From Chara braunii (Eukaryota; Streptophyta; Charophyceae; Charales; Characeae): 21,037 nt of DNA. The position numbers and the translations under genes were made by a program. The stretch covers positions 73,471 through 94,507 of the forward strand of contig BFEA01000240.1 of assembly GCA_003427395.1 (NCBI GenBank), read 5' to 3'. Below the pieces are notes generated by a model. The model was not told the DNA's origin and made no database searches. It saw nothing but the letters and a program-made list of their open reading frames with translations. Shown here piece by piece: positions 1 through 7,975 of the stretch (the stretch's first letter is position 1; every line of letters starts with the position of its first letter).

Positions 1-408
1 TTCATTATACCTATTCGATTTATGCAGGTCGCTATTGTCTATTGGACGAAGCGGCTATCCTCTGTCCCTTTTGTCTCCTACCAGTCACTGCCTATTGTGT
101 ATTAGTCTTCGTCCAGTCCCACTTCATGTCCCTGTTTGGTTATCCTCTGTCCCTTTGTCTCCTACCGGCTACTGCCCGGTCTCACGTATTCCAACCTCAA
201 TTCCTGTATTTTCCTGCTATTTGCTATGTATTCCCCATTCTTTCAGCATCATTTCGTTTTTTTTCCTATTTTTGCAACCCACTGAAGTGTCCCACGCTAT
301 TCCGCCCCCCCCACCTCCCCCCTCCCCCTATCCATCTTTAGCTGATGGCCCTACCTATGGTGCTCACTATCCTCCTCTCTCTGTCTATCTCGTATCTCGG
401 CTCCTTGT
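1..408. other. Pyrimidine-rich stretch, probably 3' UTR or flank of LINE fragment D
   Basis: This stretch is rich in C and T on the plus strand, with repeated TCCTCTGTCCCTTT-like wording near 57-80 and 138-155 and short T and C runs near 253-315. Open frames here are low-complexity Ser/Pro/Leu and do not look like a protein. It lies just beyond the C-terminal stop of LINE fragment D on the minus strand, so a decayed 3' UTR is the simplest reading. I see no clear poly(A) tail or target-site duplication that would fix the end of D. Confidence 0.35.
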
Positions 409-847
409 CTAACTATGGTAGATCCTTCTTCTTGACAGCGGGTTAGAGAGGTTGTTGCTCATGCATTGGCCTGCTCGTTCTGGGGTGGCGGTCTCCTCGG
501 TATCCGGCGGAATCCGGCGGAATTGAATGTTGCATGTTTGGGCATGTCGGCAGATCAGCCTCGGGTAAGGTTCCCATCGCTGCCAAAATCGCTGTTTCCC
601 TCCACCCGTATATTTGCAGCATCGGCGCAGATCACACATGAACGCTGTCTTTTGCAGGTTTTCCAGCCTGTTCCTTTCGCTCCGTGCCGTCCGGATCGTC
701 CACAGGATTTTGCTTGGACTCTCTCTCCAGCCAAGAGCCGTTCTTGGTCTGGTTGGCCTGCCTTCATCGCTGGTCCCAGCAGGATCATGGTCACCTCATC
801 CTCCTTCACTGGGAGGGGGGAGCCATCTGCCATTTTGGTTGCCCACC

Positions 848-886
848 ACTCCCAGAATGCGTGGCCCGCCACTCCCAGAATGCGTG
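848..886. repeat. 23-bp direct repeat (ACTCCCAGAATGCGTG)
   Basis: The 16-bp sequence ACTCCCAGAATGCGTG occurs at 848-863 and again at 871-886, and CC-CC precedes both. It sits inside the zf-RVT region of fragment D. The 23-bp offset is not a multiple of three, so the duplication contributes to the broken frame. Confidence 0.8.
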
Positions 887-1901
887 TACAGCCGGGCAGT
901 GTACAAAAAAAAAGATGCGGTATCGATTCCACGGCTCCACAGCCTGCGGTGCGACTTGTCTCCTTGTATTGGCTCTTAGGTGCCTGCCACTCCGCAGTGG
1001 GCACAGCGAGGTGGGCAATCTGCCACAGCAGAGCTGCGTGCTTTTTGATCCGGCATAGCGGCCCATGATGGACATTGTTTCCCCCATCGCCTTCTGGTCC
1101 ATCGGTCTAGCTGTGCTGCCAGTAGCCCGTCCCGTTTTGCCCATCTGGTGCCCAGCTCTTCCTCGATGTCCTCGATGTATAGGAGGGATCTATAAATCTG
1201 TTTCGTTGTCACCGACTGGAGATCCAGCTTCTTCGCAAGTGATTTTGTGCAGGCCGCTTCTATCCCAGGGGATCACAGACCAGTTCTCTCCTCTCCTCCT
1301 TTCTGACAATTGGAAGGGGAGGAGTTGGTCTCTGTCTTTTTGCACTCCTTCACACACCACCACCATTTCCACCATTCCTTGCGCCAATATCTGTTGAGGT
1401 CCACTCTCCTCCAGCGGCAACCCCAGTCTGTGCCGTCCACTTTGGACCCTCCATTGCGTGGTGTCCACCTGGTCTACCCCAACGTCTTCCACCCTATAGA
1501 CCGTGTCCTCGGAACCTCCTCCCCTTTTAGTCTCACCCATTCTCTCTCCCTAGGTCAAGTTGTCCTTTTTAACAGGTCCCACCCATTGGGTGGGAATGGA
1601 TTCTTTGAGGCCCTGCAGCCTTTGGAACCGGTGCACCTGGTCTGGTAGGAGCCGGGCCAGTTCAGCATCCTACTATCGGTCTTCCAATCGCACGTCTGCT
1701 CATTCCAGAGGTGACCGATCTTATAGACTCCGTGCCCTGCCCACTTTTTTTTTTTCCAAATGCGCCTGCTTGGCCCTGCTACAGGAAGGAGTCACCTCTC
1801 ATGTCGCATATGAAGCGGTTGTCGAACAAGACCTGGTTGTATACCGCATTGGCTGTCACCGGTTCTCGGTTCTGCAACTGGATTTTGCGCCAAATCCCCG
1901 T

Positions 1902-2005
1902 TGGGGTGGGCCAGACCGTGTCACGTCGCACATGCGCAATCAGACCGGTACTCTGGGGTGGACCAGACCGTGTCGTGTCGCACGTGCGCAATCAGACCGG
2001 TACTC
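1902..2005. repeat. 52-bp tandem duplication inside LINE fragment D
   Basis: Two adjacent 52-bp units (1902-1953 and 1954-2005) start TGGGGTGG and end CAGACCGGTACTC. They differ at a few positions, mostly C/T or G/A. The unit length is not divisible by three, so the duplication shifts the D reading frame. It probably arose by replication slippage or unequal exchange after the fragment inserted. Confidence 0.9.
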
Positions 2006-2644
2006 AGGATGGCTATCTCCACCCTTCGGATGGGAAGTCTGTGAATGTGCCAGATGCGAGCGTGTTAGTAGGCACCACTGTTCCCCTGCAGCCCCTAGGA
2101 GGAACCAAAGTATATGGTGAAGCTGCAGTGCCATCATCTGCAGATGTGGGTCCAGCAGTCCGAGTCCCCCTTCGCTTCTTGGCTGGACCAGTTTCTTCCA
2201 TGACACCCGGGTGATGGAGCCCTGGCTTCCTGCATCATTCGACCCCAGGTATGCCTGACTGGCCCTACCGTCTTCACCCGCGGTCATTATAGCTGCATTT
2301 GGCCCTACTTTCAGTCCAGATGCAGCGATAATGATCGGGCGTTCTATTCGGGTGAAGATGGTAGTAAGTGAACGTGCGTTTCCCGGGCATCTGGGTCGCC
2401 CTGGCGTACCGCAGCGTGGCCAAAATAGCATTTTTTTACGACCAGGGCCTAATTTCAGTCACGTACATCCAAGCTGTGTTGGAAAAGTGGTCGTATACAT
2501 CCAGGATAGTCCCTGTGTGAAAAGCCTGAGAACACGTGGAAACCCCCTTGCTTGAACAAAACGTTAACAAGAAGGCAGGGCTCAGGACAGACAGAGAGAA
2601 ACGAAACATCGAGAATTTGACGAGTCTCTGGGCATACTCGCACA

Positions 2645-2850
2645 GAGGGGTATAGGGGGGGTATAGGGGGGTATAGGGGTGATACAGGGGGTATTGGGGG
2701 GGGGGGAAGTGGGGGGGTGGGGGGGGGCTTGGGGTTGTTGGGGAGGTGTATGGGGGTATGGGGGCCCGCTATGGGGTTGTTGGGAGCGGTTTGGGCACGT
2801 TGGGGGGGTGTATGGGGGTATTGGGGGCCGCTATGGGGATGTTATTAGGA
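2645..2850 (+). repeat. G-rich minisatellite with quadruplex potential
   Basis: The stretch starts with GGGGTATA-type units (GGGGTATAGGGGGGGTATAG and variants), runs through G11, G7 and G9 tracts near 2695-2728, and continues with longer degenerate units built on GTATGGGGGTATGGGGGCC and GCTATGGGG. Many closely spaced runs of four or more G on one strand could form G-quadruplexes. The glycine-rich frame it encodes is a composition artefact and not a gene. Confidence 0.8.
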
Positions 2851-3025
2851 GTTCTCGACCCCCTTTTTTTTCTTCTTTTCTTTTTCTTCTGCGGGGTGCC
2901 GACGAACCCCGACTGGTAGGTGCCGACCAGCTGATCGGCCGGCGGGTCGGCAGCCGACCAGTAAAGGGCTGCCGACCGTCAGGGGGTGCAACCCTGAATA
3001 CCATAACAAACACCCCCCCTCCTTT
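2851..3025. other. Non-coding segment with a T/C tract and clustered GCCGAC words
   Basis: A pyrimidine tract (about 2860-2890) is followed by several GCCGAC/GTCGGC words in both orientations (about 2897-2980), for example around CCAGCTGATCGGCCGGCGGG, which gives short stem potential. Frames here are short and low-complexity. I recognise no gene or known element. Confidence 0.4.
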
Positions 3026-3047
3026 TCCATACTGGGGAGCATCAGTC

Positions 3048-3080
<33 letters not shown>

Positions 3081-3143
3081 CCCAAGACACAGAACCTTAG
3101 GGTTCTGGCTCCTTGTCCATTCTGGGGAGCATCAGTCCGGTTC
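3026..3143 (-). mobile_element. Tiny 5'-truncated retro-insertion with 28-bp target-site duplication
   Basis: A 28-bp sequence beginning TCCAT and ending CAGTCCAGTTC (3026-3053) is repeated at 3116-3143 with two mismatches. Between the copies lie T27 (3054-3080) and 35 bp of unique sequence. Read on the minus strand this is 35 bp starting CAAGGA, followed by a 27-nt A tail. That is the structure of target-primed reverse transcription that stopped almost at once. The 35 bp is too short to assign to a family. Confidence 0.8.
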
Positions 3144-3292
3144 CTATTCCACCGGCAAGTCAGAAAGGATTACAATACGCACTCACACACGCCCCATCTT
3201 ATGGTGTGGAGGCCCGAAGGATGGCATTGATTACTTCCCGATGGAAAGATGTACCACCCTTCAGGGCCTTCACCGCTGCCTAAGTTAGCCTG
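3131..3292 (+). repeat. About 160-bp diverged repeat, copy 1
   Basis: This begins ATCAGTCCGGTTCCTATTCC and contains GGCAAGTCA, GGCCCGA, TTGATTACTTC, TGTACCACCC and CTGCCTAAG in the same order and spacing as 4300-4460. Large blocks differ between the copies, so the duplication is old. The two copies lie in direct orientation and bracket the 89-bp and 26-bp arrays. Its start overlaps the second target-site copy of the mini insertion at 3026-3143. Old terminal repeats of a small element or a segmental duplication are both possible. Confidence 0.65.
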
Positions 3293-3411
3293 CTCTACTT
3301 GCTTCTGCCCTTGATTGTTGGTGTGGTTAACCCTATCGCTTCGATTCTTGCAGCTTGCCTCATTGGGCTCCAACCGTCCTGTTCCTGTCAGCTCCTTGAC
3401 TGTCGAATTTT

Positions 3412-3767
3412 CTGTACTTACTAGAACTGCTGGTTCTGGTTTGGCGTTTTGCCGAGCTCTTTGCTAGAAACCTTNAGCCCGACCCAACTTGATTGCTTCT
3501 CTATACTTACTAGAACTGCTGGTTCTGGTTTGGCGTTTTGCCGAGCTCTTTGCTAGAANCCTTAAGCCCGACCCAACTTGATTGCTTCTCTATACTTACT
3601 AGAACTGCTGGTTCCGGTTTGGCGTTTTGCCGAGCTCTTTGCTAGAAGCCTTAAGCCCGACCCAACTTGATTGCTTCTGTATACTTACTAGAACTGCTGG
3701 TTCTGGTTTGGCGTTTTGCCGAGCTCTTTGCTAGAAACCTTAAGCCCGACCCAACTTGATTGCTTCT
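3412..3767 (+). repeat. 89-bp tandem repeat, four copies
   Basis: Four consecutive 89-bp units (starting 3412, 3501, 3590 and 3679) each contain TACTTACTAGAACTGCTGGT, GGCGTTTTGCCGAGCTC and CCCGACCCAACTTGATTGCT. Only a few positions differ, and two units carry an N. Near-identity means recent amplification or homogenisation. No unit has a convincing open frame. The array passes directly into the 26-bp array. Confidence 0.95.
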
Positions 3768-3906
3768 AACTTTTTGCTAAAGCCCTAAATGGCTAAACCT
3801 ACTAACTTTGCTAAATCCGTAAACCTACTAACTTTGCTAAAGCCCTAAACCTACTAACTTTGCTAAAGCCCTAAACCTACCAACTTTGCTAAAGCCCTAA
3901 ACCCTA
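3768..3906 (+). repeat. 26-bp array containing the plant telomere motif CCCTAAA
   Basis: The core unit AACTTTGCTAAAGCCCTAAACCTACT recurs at 26-bp spacing (AACTTTG at 3804, 3830, 3856 and 3882), after a longer, variant first unit at 3768. Most units hold CCCTAAA, and the last ends CCCTAAACCCTAG, which is nearly two telomere repeats in tandem. It is an interstitial telomere-like minisatellite; it is too degenerate to be a working telomere. Confidence 0.85.
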
Positions 3907-4299
3907 GCTGTCCTTCCTTCCCCTTTTTCGGTGTTGGCTGTTACCCTTGCTGCAACCTTGAATCTTAGCAAACCTAGGTCTGAATTTACTCACTCTTAGT
4001 AACCCTTTTCTGTAAGTGCTGGCTCACCGAAGCCCGGGCCCTGGAACCTGGAACCTGGGACTATGGTTTGCTTAGCCTTGACTCTTGCTTAGCGTTGACT
4101 CTTGCTTAGCGTTGACTCTTGCTACAAGGAGCGGCTTTGGGTGACATCCTCTATCCGTTAGGCAGTGTCGTTTGGTTAGTGCACTTCTTGTGGTCTGTAT
4201 CAGTCCCTAAATATGTAGGCCTACCGTTCTTCCTACCCCTCTACTGTGACCCTGGGTATAGTGTATGCCAACGCGGTCTTCTAAATCCTAATGTCTTTA
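3907..4299. other. Non-coding spacer with a small 17-bp x3 repeat
   Basis: I recognise no gene here. A short tandem array of GCTTAGCGTTGACTCTT, three 17-bp copies, lies at 4070-4120, and CTGGAACCTGGAACCTGGG lies near 4040-4060. Open frames are short and lack protein-like patterns. The spacer separates the telomere-like array from the second bracket repeat. Confidence 0.6.
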
Positions 4300-4460
4300 A
4301 TCAGTCCGGTTCCTATTCCGCCGGCAAGTCAAACAGTGGTAAAATAGTTACACACACACGCTGCTCCCCATTACGGTTGACAGGCCCGAGTGGACGACAT
4401 CGATTACTTCACCCCTGTAGTAAGGGTGTACCACCCCTCACCCCTGCCTAAGCTGGCCTG
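4300..4460 (+). repeat. About 160-bp diverged repeat, copy 2
   Basis: This is the partner of 3131-3292, in the same orientation 1.17 kb away. It shares ATCAGTCCGGTTCCTATTCC, CCGGCAAGTCA, ACAGGCCCGA-like wording, GATTACTTC, TGTACCACCC and CTGCCTAAG. It ends about ten bases before the foldback element at 4472. No tail or flanking duplication is visible. Confidence 0.65.
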
Positions 4461-4471
4461 CAGAAACTCTA

Positions 4472-4638
4472 GGGGCCGGATCCCACGAGCAATGAGGATT
4501 GGATTAGGCACCTGAATCTGGATGTGTTTTATGCAGAGATGCAGAAAAACACATTGATCACGATTTTCTGCACCTTTTCACGAACACGTCCAGATTCGTT
4601 TTCTTTATCCAATCCTGTGTGCTAATGGGATCTCGCCC
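4472..4638. mobile_element. MITE-like foldback element, 167 bp, possible TA target duplication
   Basis: The whole segment is an imperfect palindrome centred on TGATCA (4555-4560). The left arm contains GGATTGGATTAGG, GAATCTGGATGTGTT and TGCAGAAAAACA, and the reverse complement of the right arm contains GGATTGGATAAAG, GAATCTGGACGTGTT and TGCAGAAAATCG. The ends are GGGGCCGGATCCCA and TGGGATCTCGCCC, roughly inverted copies. The dinucleotide TA borders both sides (4470-4471 and 4639-4640). This layout fits a miniature inverted-repeat transposable element with almost no loop. The superfamily is not determined. A transcript across it would form a long hairpin. Confidence 0.65.
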
Positions 4639-4700
4639 TAAAGCTATTTCGTACTTGCTCCTCTCGGCTAACTGGCCGCCAGATATGCATTGCTGTCCAC

Positions 4701-4778
4701 CTAGAGCAAATTCGGATCCCTTTTTTTTTTTTTTTTTTTTTTTAACCCAGTGTCCTTGCTAGGAGCAAATTCGGGTCC
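4701..4778 (-). mobile_element. Tiny 5'-truncated retro-insertion with about 19-bp target-site duplication
   Basis: CTAGAGCAAATTCGGATCC (4701-4719) is repeated as CTAGGAGCAAATTCGGGTCC (4759-4778). Between them lie one C, T23 (4721-4743) and 15 bp. Read on the minus strand the insert is CAAGGACACTGGGTT followed by the A tail. It has the same structure and the same first six bases (CAAGGA) as the insertion at 3026-3143. Confidence 0.75.
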
Positions 4779-4924
4779 TATGTCTCCTGTTCTCTTCGAC
4801 ATCGTTCAGTTGGAGGAAATGCTGATCTCCATCGGTCCTGTTTTGCTTGGCTCCGACCGAACGTCCTCCCGAGCCTGTGTCCCTCTACCCCTGACCTGTC
4901 CGTGTCCATATGTATCTAAGAAGA
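4779..4924 (-). other. Probable 3' UTR of the host LINE
   Basis: These bases lie between the last ORF2 stop (TAA at 4925-4927, minus strand) of the host LINE and the mini insertion. No frame is convincing. No terminal A tail belonging to the host element can be separated from that of the mini insertion, so the 3' end of the host LINE is not placed. Confidence 0.4.
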
Positions 4925-7562
4925 TTACCTTCTAAGTTCTAACTGTCCCAGCTTCCCATTCCCCAAGGTCCTCCTCATAAATTTGGCAATGGTATCTTGC
5001 TTCGTCTCGGGTTCCTGTACGATTTGCTTCCTTGCTTTGGACCAATCAGCCTGGTATTCTGTGTCTAACAGCAGTCTGAGATTCTCCCAAGCCCTCTCCG
5101 GGGCCACTTCCTGCCCCTGAAGAGTCTCCTTGCATCTTCTTTTCCAGATTCCCCAGAGTGTGAGCGAGCGCAGTCGCCTATGCAGTTTCAGCGCCCGCTT
5201 GTCCAGCCCTCTGGGCTCCTGGTGACCGAGGGGCAAGACTAGGGGGTCGCCTGGTAAGTCGGTTCCTGTAGCCGTGCGCCATAGCGCCCGGGTATACTCC
5301 CGCAGCTGCCGGGATTTTGGACAGAGCAGCATACAATGAATGATGCCCTCAGGCACCCGTCATCGCAGGTTGCACAAAGGTCATCGAGGGGTCACCTGTT
5401 AGCACGCGCCCTCTGCTTGCTCAGCCATTTGTTGACGGGGAGTGCTTGGAACGTTAGTAATCATTGCACGCTTCTGATCCTGGTATTGCGGATTGCCAGG
5501 ACCGTGTTCCAAGGCATTCGGGTCAGGTGGTCATAATTCTTTTCCGAAGCAAGGTACTTCACGTGTTCGCAGATCGCCATCGTAGTCTATGGCCCAGTCT
5601 AGTTGTACAGTTGATGGTGCCATTGGATCTTTCCACTCTGCCGGTCGTGGACAGGAGATCGAACTCCAAATCCTAAATCTGTGTCCCCGGTGGGAAGATT
5701 TTGTACTCCTCATCGTCCACAACCCTGACTTTTCTCAGGCAGGTAAGATTCACTGCTGGTTTTGCAGATTCTCCTGGTCGTTTGTCCCAGGTGCTCTATT
5801 TCATGTACCTCCACGAGTCCCCGCTTCCCAGACGGGTCAACCCTTCTACTGAAGGATAGAGCCGTTGTGGGGGGATCCTCCCAGTTCCAAACCGCCCAGT
5901 CTCCCGTTGCCCAGCCCGACTCCCTAGTCAGGAGCATGGACCAAGCGGGGGTTTGGACTGGATTAATTCGCCGAGATTCTGCTGCAAATTGTGGCATCCC
6001 TTTGGCAGATCAAGCAGCTCCCCTACATTCTTCCATTGCTTCTCGGATGTGCTTCGTCTGCCATACTCCTCTCTCCACCCATGATGTGGCCCATCTGTCA
6101 TCTCGCGTTGTTAATGTACACGGTGTCTGGTCTTGATTTTGTATCCATTGGTTGCAGAAGAGGGGCTACCTGAGCAGCTCCTCGCTTGCGACTGGCGTCT
6201 GAGATATCTCCCGCCATGTTCGCAGAGGCTGCATCCAGTATTCCCTATTCCCTGCCCCTCGCGGGCCTTGCTGCTGGTCCTGATTCCCCGTTGTCTCCCT
6301 TCTGGCTGACCAGGACTCAGCCATGACCCAGAATAGGCCTTGCATGTTTGTGGGTGATCGAATTGCGGGCAGCTGCCCGAGCCTGTATAGTGCCAAAGCC
6401 GTCTATACACCAGGTTCTGGTGGGTGAGTAGTTTGATCACCCACTTAGTCTGGAGGGTTTTTGTCTGTGTCTCTGGGTCAAGGATTCCTAGACCCCCTCT
6501 GCCCTTAAACTGAATCACGTGGCACCATGCGACCTTGTTTATGAAGTTCTGCTTCGCCGGGTTGCCCGTCCATAAGTAGGCCGAGGCCCTTCTTTTGAGA
6601 TTTGTCCTCATGCCAATGCCTGGAGTCCAGATAGTCGCTGGGTACCACAGCATGGCGAAGATCGATGCGTTGAGGATCAGAGCCCTGCCGAAGAAGGAAG
6701 CATAGATGTTGGACCAAGCATCCAGTTTGTTGATCATCGACCACCGATCAAATTTATCAACGGCAGGCCCAGCGTTTGACGTTTTGGCCTCGTTTTCTTG
6801 TGACGACAAGTTTCAGACTGCAAGGCTGGGGCCGTGTACTTGTGATTTAATACCAAGGAAGCGCAGCGGGGTCCGTTGGTTTTGCTATGTGTGCCCGCCT
6901 GGAGTAATTGCCCATGGAGGTTCCGGTGTGTTTGGCAGCCACCAACCCGTTGTTTTATGCCAGTTAATTCTCATCTCGGAGGCAAGATGAAAGGCTTGCA
7001 TGGTACGTGTAAGGGCTTGGAAGGATGAATCCAAGGCCTGAATGAGGGCGGCAAAAAGGAGCGCAACTGGTAGCGAGATTCCATGCCCTTCCGGGGCCGG
7101 CTCCGCCACTAGCTCTGTATTGCAGGGTCCTTCCGTAGATATAGGAGGTGATAGCCCCCATCGTGAAAAAGGAAGAGCGGGGCGCCAGGTGGTCCCCCTG
7201 TCGTACCGACCTCGACATCTTGTATGGGAGAGGAAGCCATGAAGTTGCACTCTGCCATGCGCGTGGTTGTAGAGGACCCACACCCACCGTCGGAAGTTGG
7301 GCCTGACTATCATACGCTCCATACAATGCAGCTGAAAGTTCCAGTCGACTTGATCATACCCCTTCTCGGAGTCAATGAAGAGGATGGCAGCGTTGATTCT
7401 CTTTTCTTTTATGTATCTGACTGCCTTTGTCGGAGTCATAACATTATCACGTATGAATCTGTCCGGGATGAAGCCACTCTGATCAATATGGAAGCATCGG
7501 TTCGTGGTACCTCTCAGCCTGTTCGCCAACAGCTTAGCAAGCACTTTATACATGACCGTCAG
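4925..7562 (-). pseudogene. Host LINE, left half: RT palm to C-terminus of ORF2, decayed
   Basis: The minus strand resumes at 7562 with TVMYKVLAKLLANRLR. It continues with an RT palm whose motif A reads AILFIDSEKGYDQVDW (the first Asp is kept, although the usual FIDFEKAYDHVD has S and G changes). Then come MRINWHKTTGWW, FFGRALILNASIFAMLWYPA, NKVAW and GGLGILDPETQ (to about 6460). After a frame-broken middle part, a zf-RVT region follows: VNKWLSKQRARAN, then CATC...C and HCMLLC around 5380-5325 across a frameshift. The tail includes LWGIWKRRC and ends at the TAA at 4925. No intact FADD motif is seen in frame. Multiple frameshifts and stops make it dead. Its missing upstream part is found at 17552-19234, on the far side of element A. 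Confidence 0.85.
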
Positions 7563-7578
7563 TTTTTTTTTTTTTTTT
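7563..7578 (-). other. Poly(A) tail of element A (T16 on plus strand)
   Basis: A run of 16 T on the plus strand touches the host LINE sequence directly on its left and the element A 3' UTR on its right. Its orientation matches the ORFs of element A. It marks where reverse transcription began. Confidence 0.8.
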
Positions 7579-7975
7579 ACAGAAACACGCCCTTGCCGGT
7601 GTTAGTGGTGCTGGTAAGAGCAGACAGCACTAACACCTGGAGGGAGGCTCCATCTATTGGTGGGGAGCATCACCTGCTGGAAAACGGGTCCAGCGTCCCA
7701 TTTACAGAAATAGAGGATGTATGAGAACAGTGAGAATAGTGAATAAGAGGTCTGCCAGCAATGATTACCCTGTTCTCCGTGGATTGACTGAGCAGCCTAA
7801 GTTACCCTAGAGGTCCAGGGGATTGACTGAATAAGCTGCTGAAAAAAAAGGGGGGGGGGACCTCTTCACCCTAGCACAGGCGCCTGATATGTACTCCAGC
7901 AATCTAGTCACCCTCCCTCTATTACCCACTGGAAAGCGAGTCCAGCAGTCCCACTCACTAATCCCACCCCTGGTG
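7579..7975 (-). other. 3' UTR of element A
   Basis: About 400 non-coding bases lie between the ORF2 stop and the A tail. They contain an imperfect inverted pair (GCCGGTGTTAGTG and CACTAACACCTGG, about 7597-7642) that could form a stem near the 3' end, which some LINE transcriptases recognise. A CT-rich block contains an A8G9 homopolymer junction near 7842-7859. Function of the stem is inference. Confidence 0.6.

Larger units (their letters stand above)
409..2520 (-). pseudogene. LINE fragment D: decayed 3' part of ORF2 (RT thumb, zf-RVT, C-terminus)
   Basis: The minus strand carries recognisable pieces of a LINE ORF2 spread over all three frames. Near 2400-2440 it reads ALVV then NAILATLRYA, matching FGRALILNASIFAMLWYP in the host LINE of this window. 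Near 2200-2110 it reads RVSWKKLV...GGLGLLDP, the post-RT segment. Near 1890-1790 YNQVLFDNRF matches RQPLFGNRW of element A. Near 1000-930 CAHC followed by PHLFFC resembles the zf-RVT zinc site. Near 690-640 ERNRLENLQK matches the late ORF2 motif of such elements. The catalytic RT motifs and the endonuclease are absent, so the copy is 5'-truncated around 2500. Several frameshifts, stops and two local duplications make it non-functional. The 5' boundary is uncertain by about 60 nt and the 3' boundary is set only by the final stop. Confidence 0.75.

Noticed and set aside
1-408. Small plus-strand gene with a hydrophobic N-terminus
   Set aside because: Two overlapping low-complexity frames in a C/T-rich stretch, with no motif or coding signal.
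2679-3230. Plus-strand 183-codon frame rich in Gly and Phe
   Set aside because: It translates a G-rich minisatellite, a T/C tract and a poly-T retro-tail; composition explains it.
3412-3906. CRISPR-like array
   Set aside because: The 89-bp and 26-bp units are contiguous tandem repeats without unique spacers, and the genome is eukaryotic.
4270-4330. tRNA-like or SINE-like head (CTTCTAAATCC ... GGTTCCTATTCC)
   Set aside because: The B-box-like word is imperfect, no A box or cloverleaf fits, and copy 1 lacks the upstream part.
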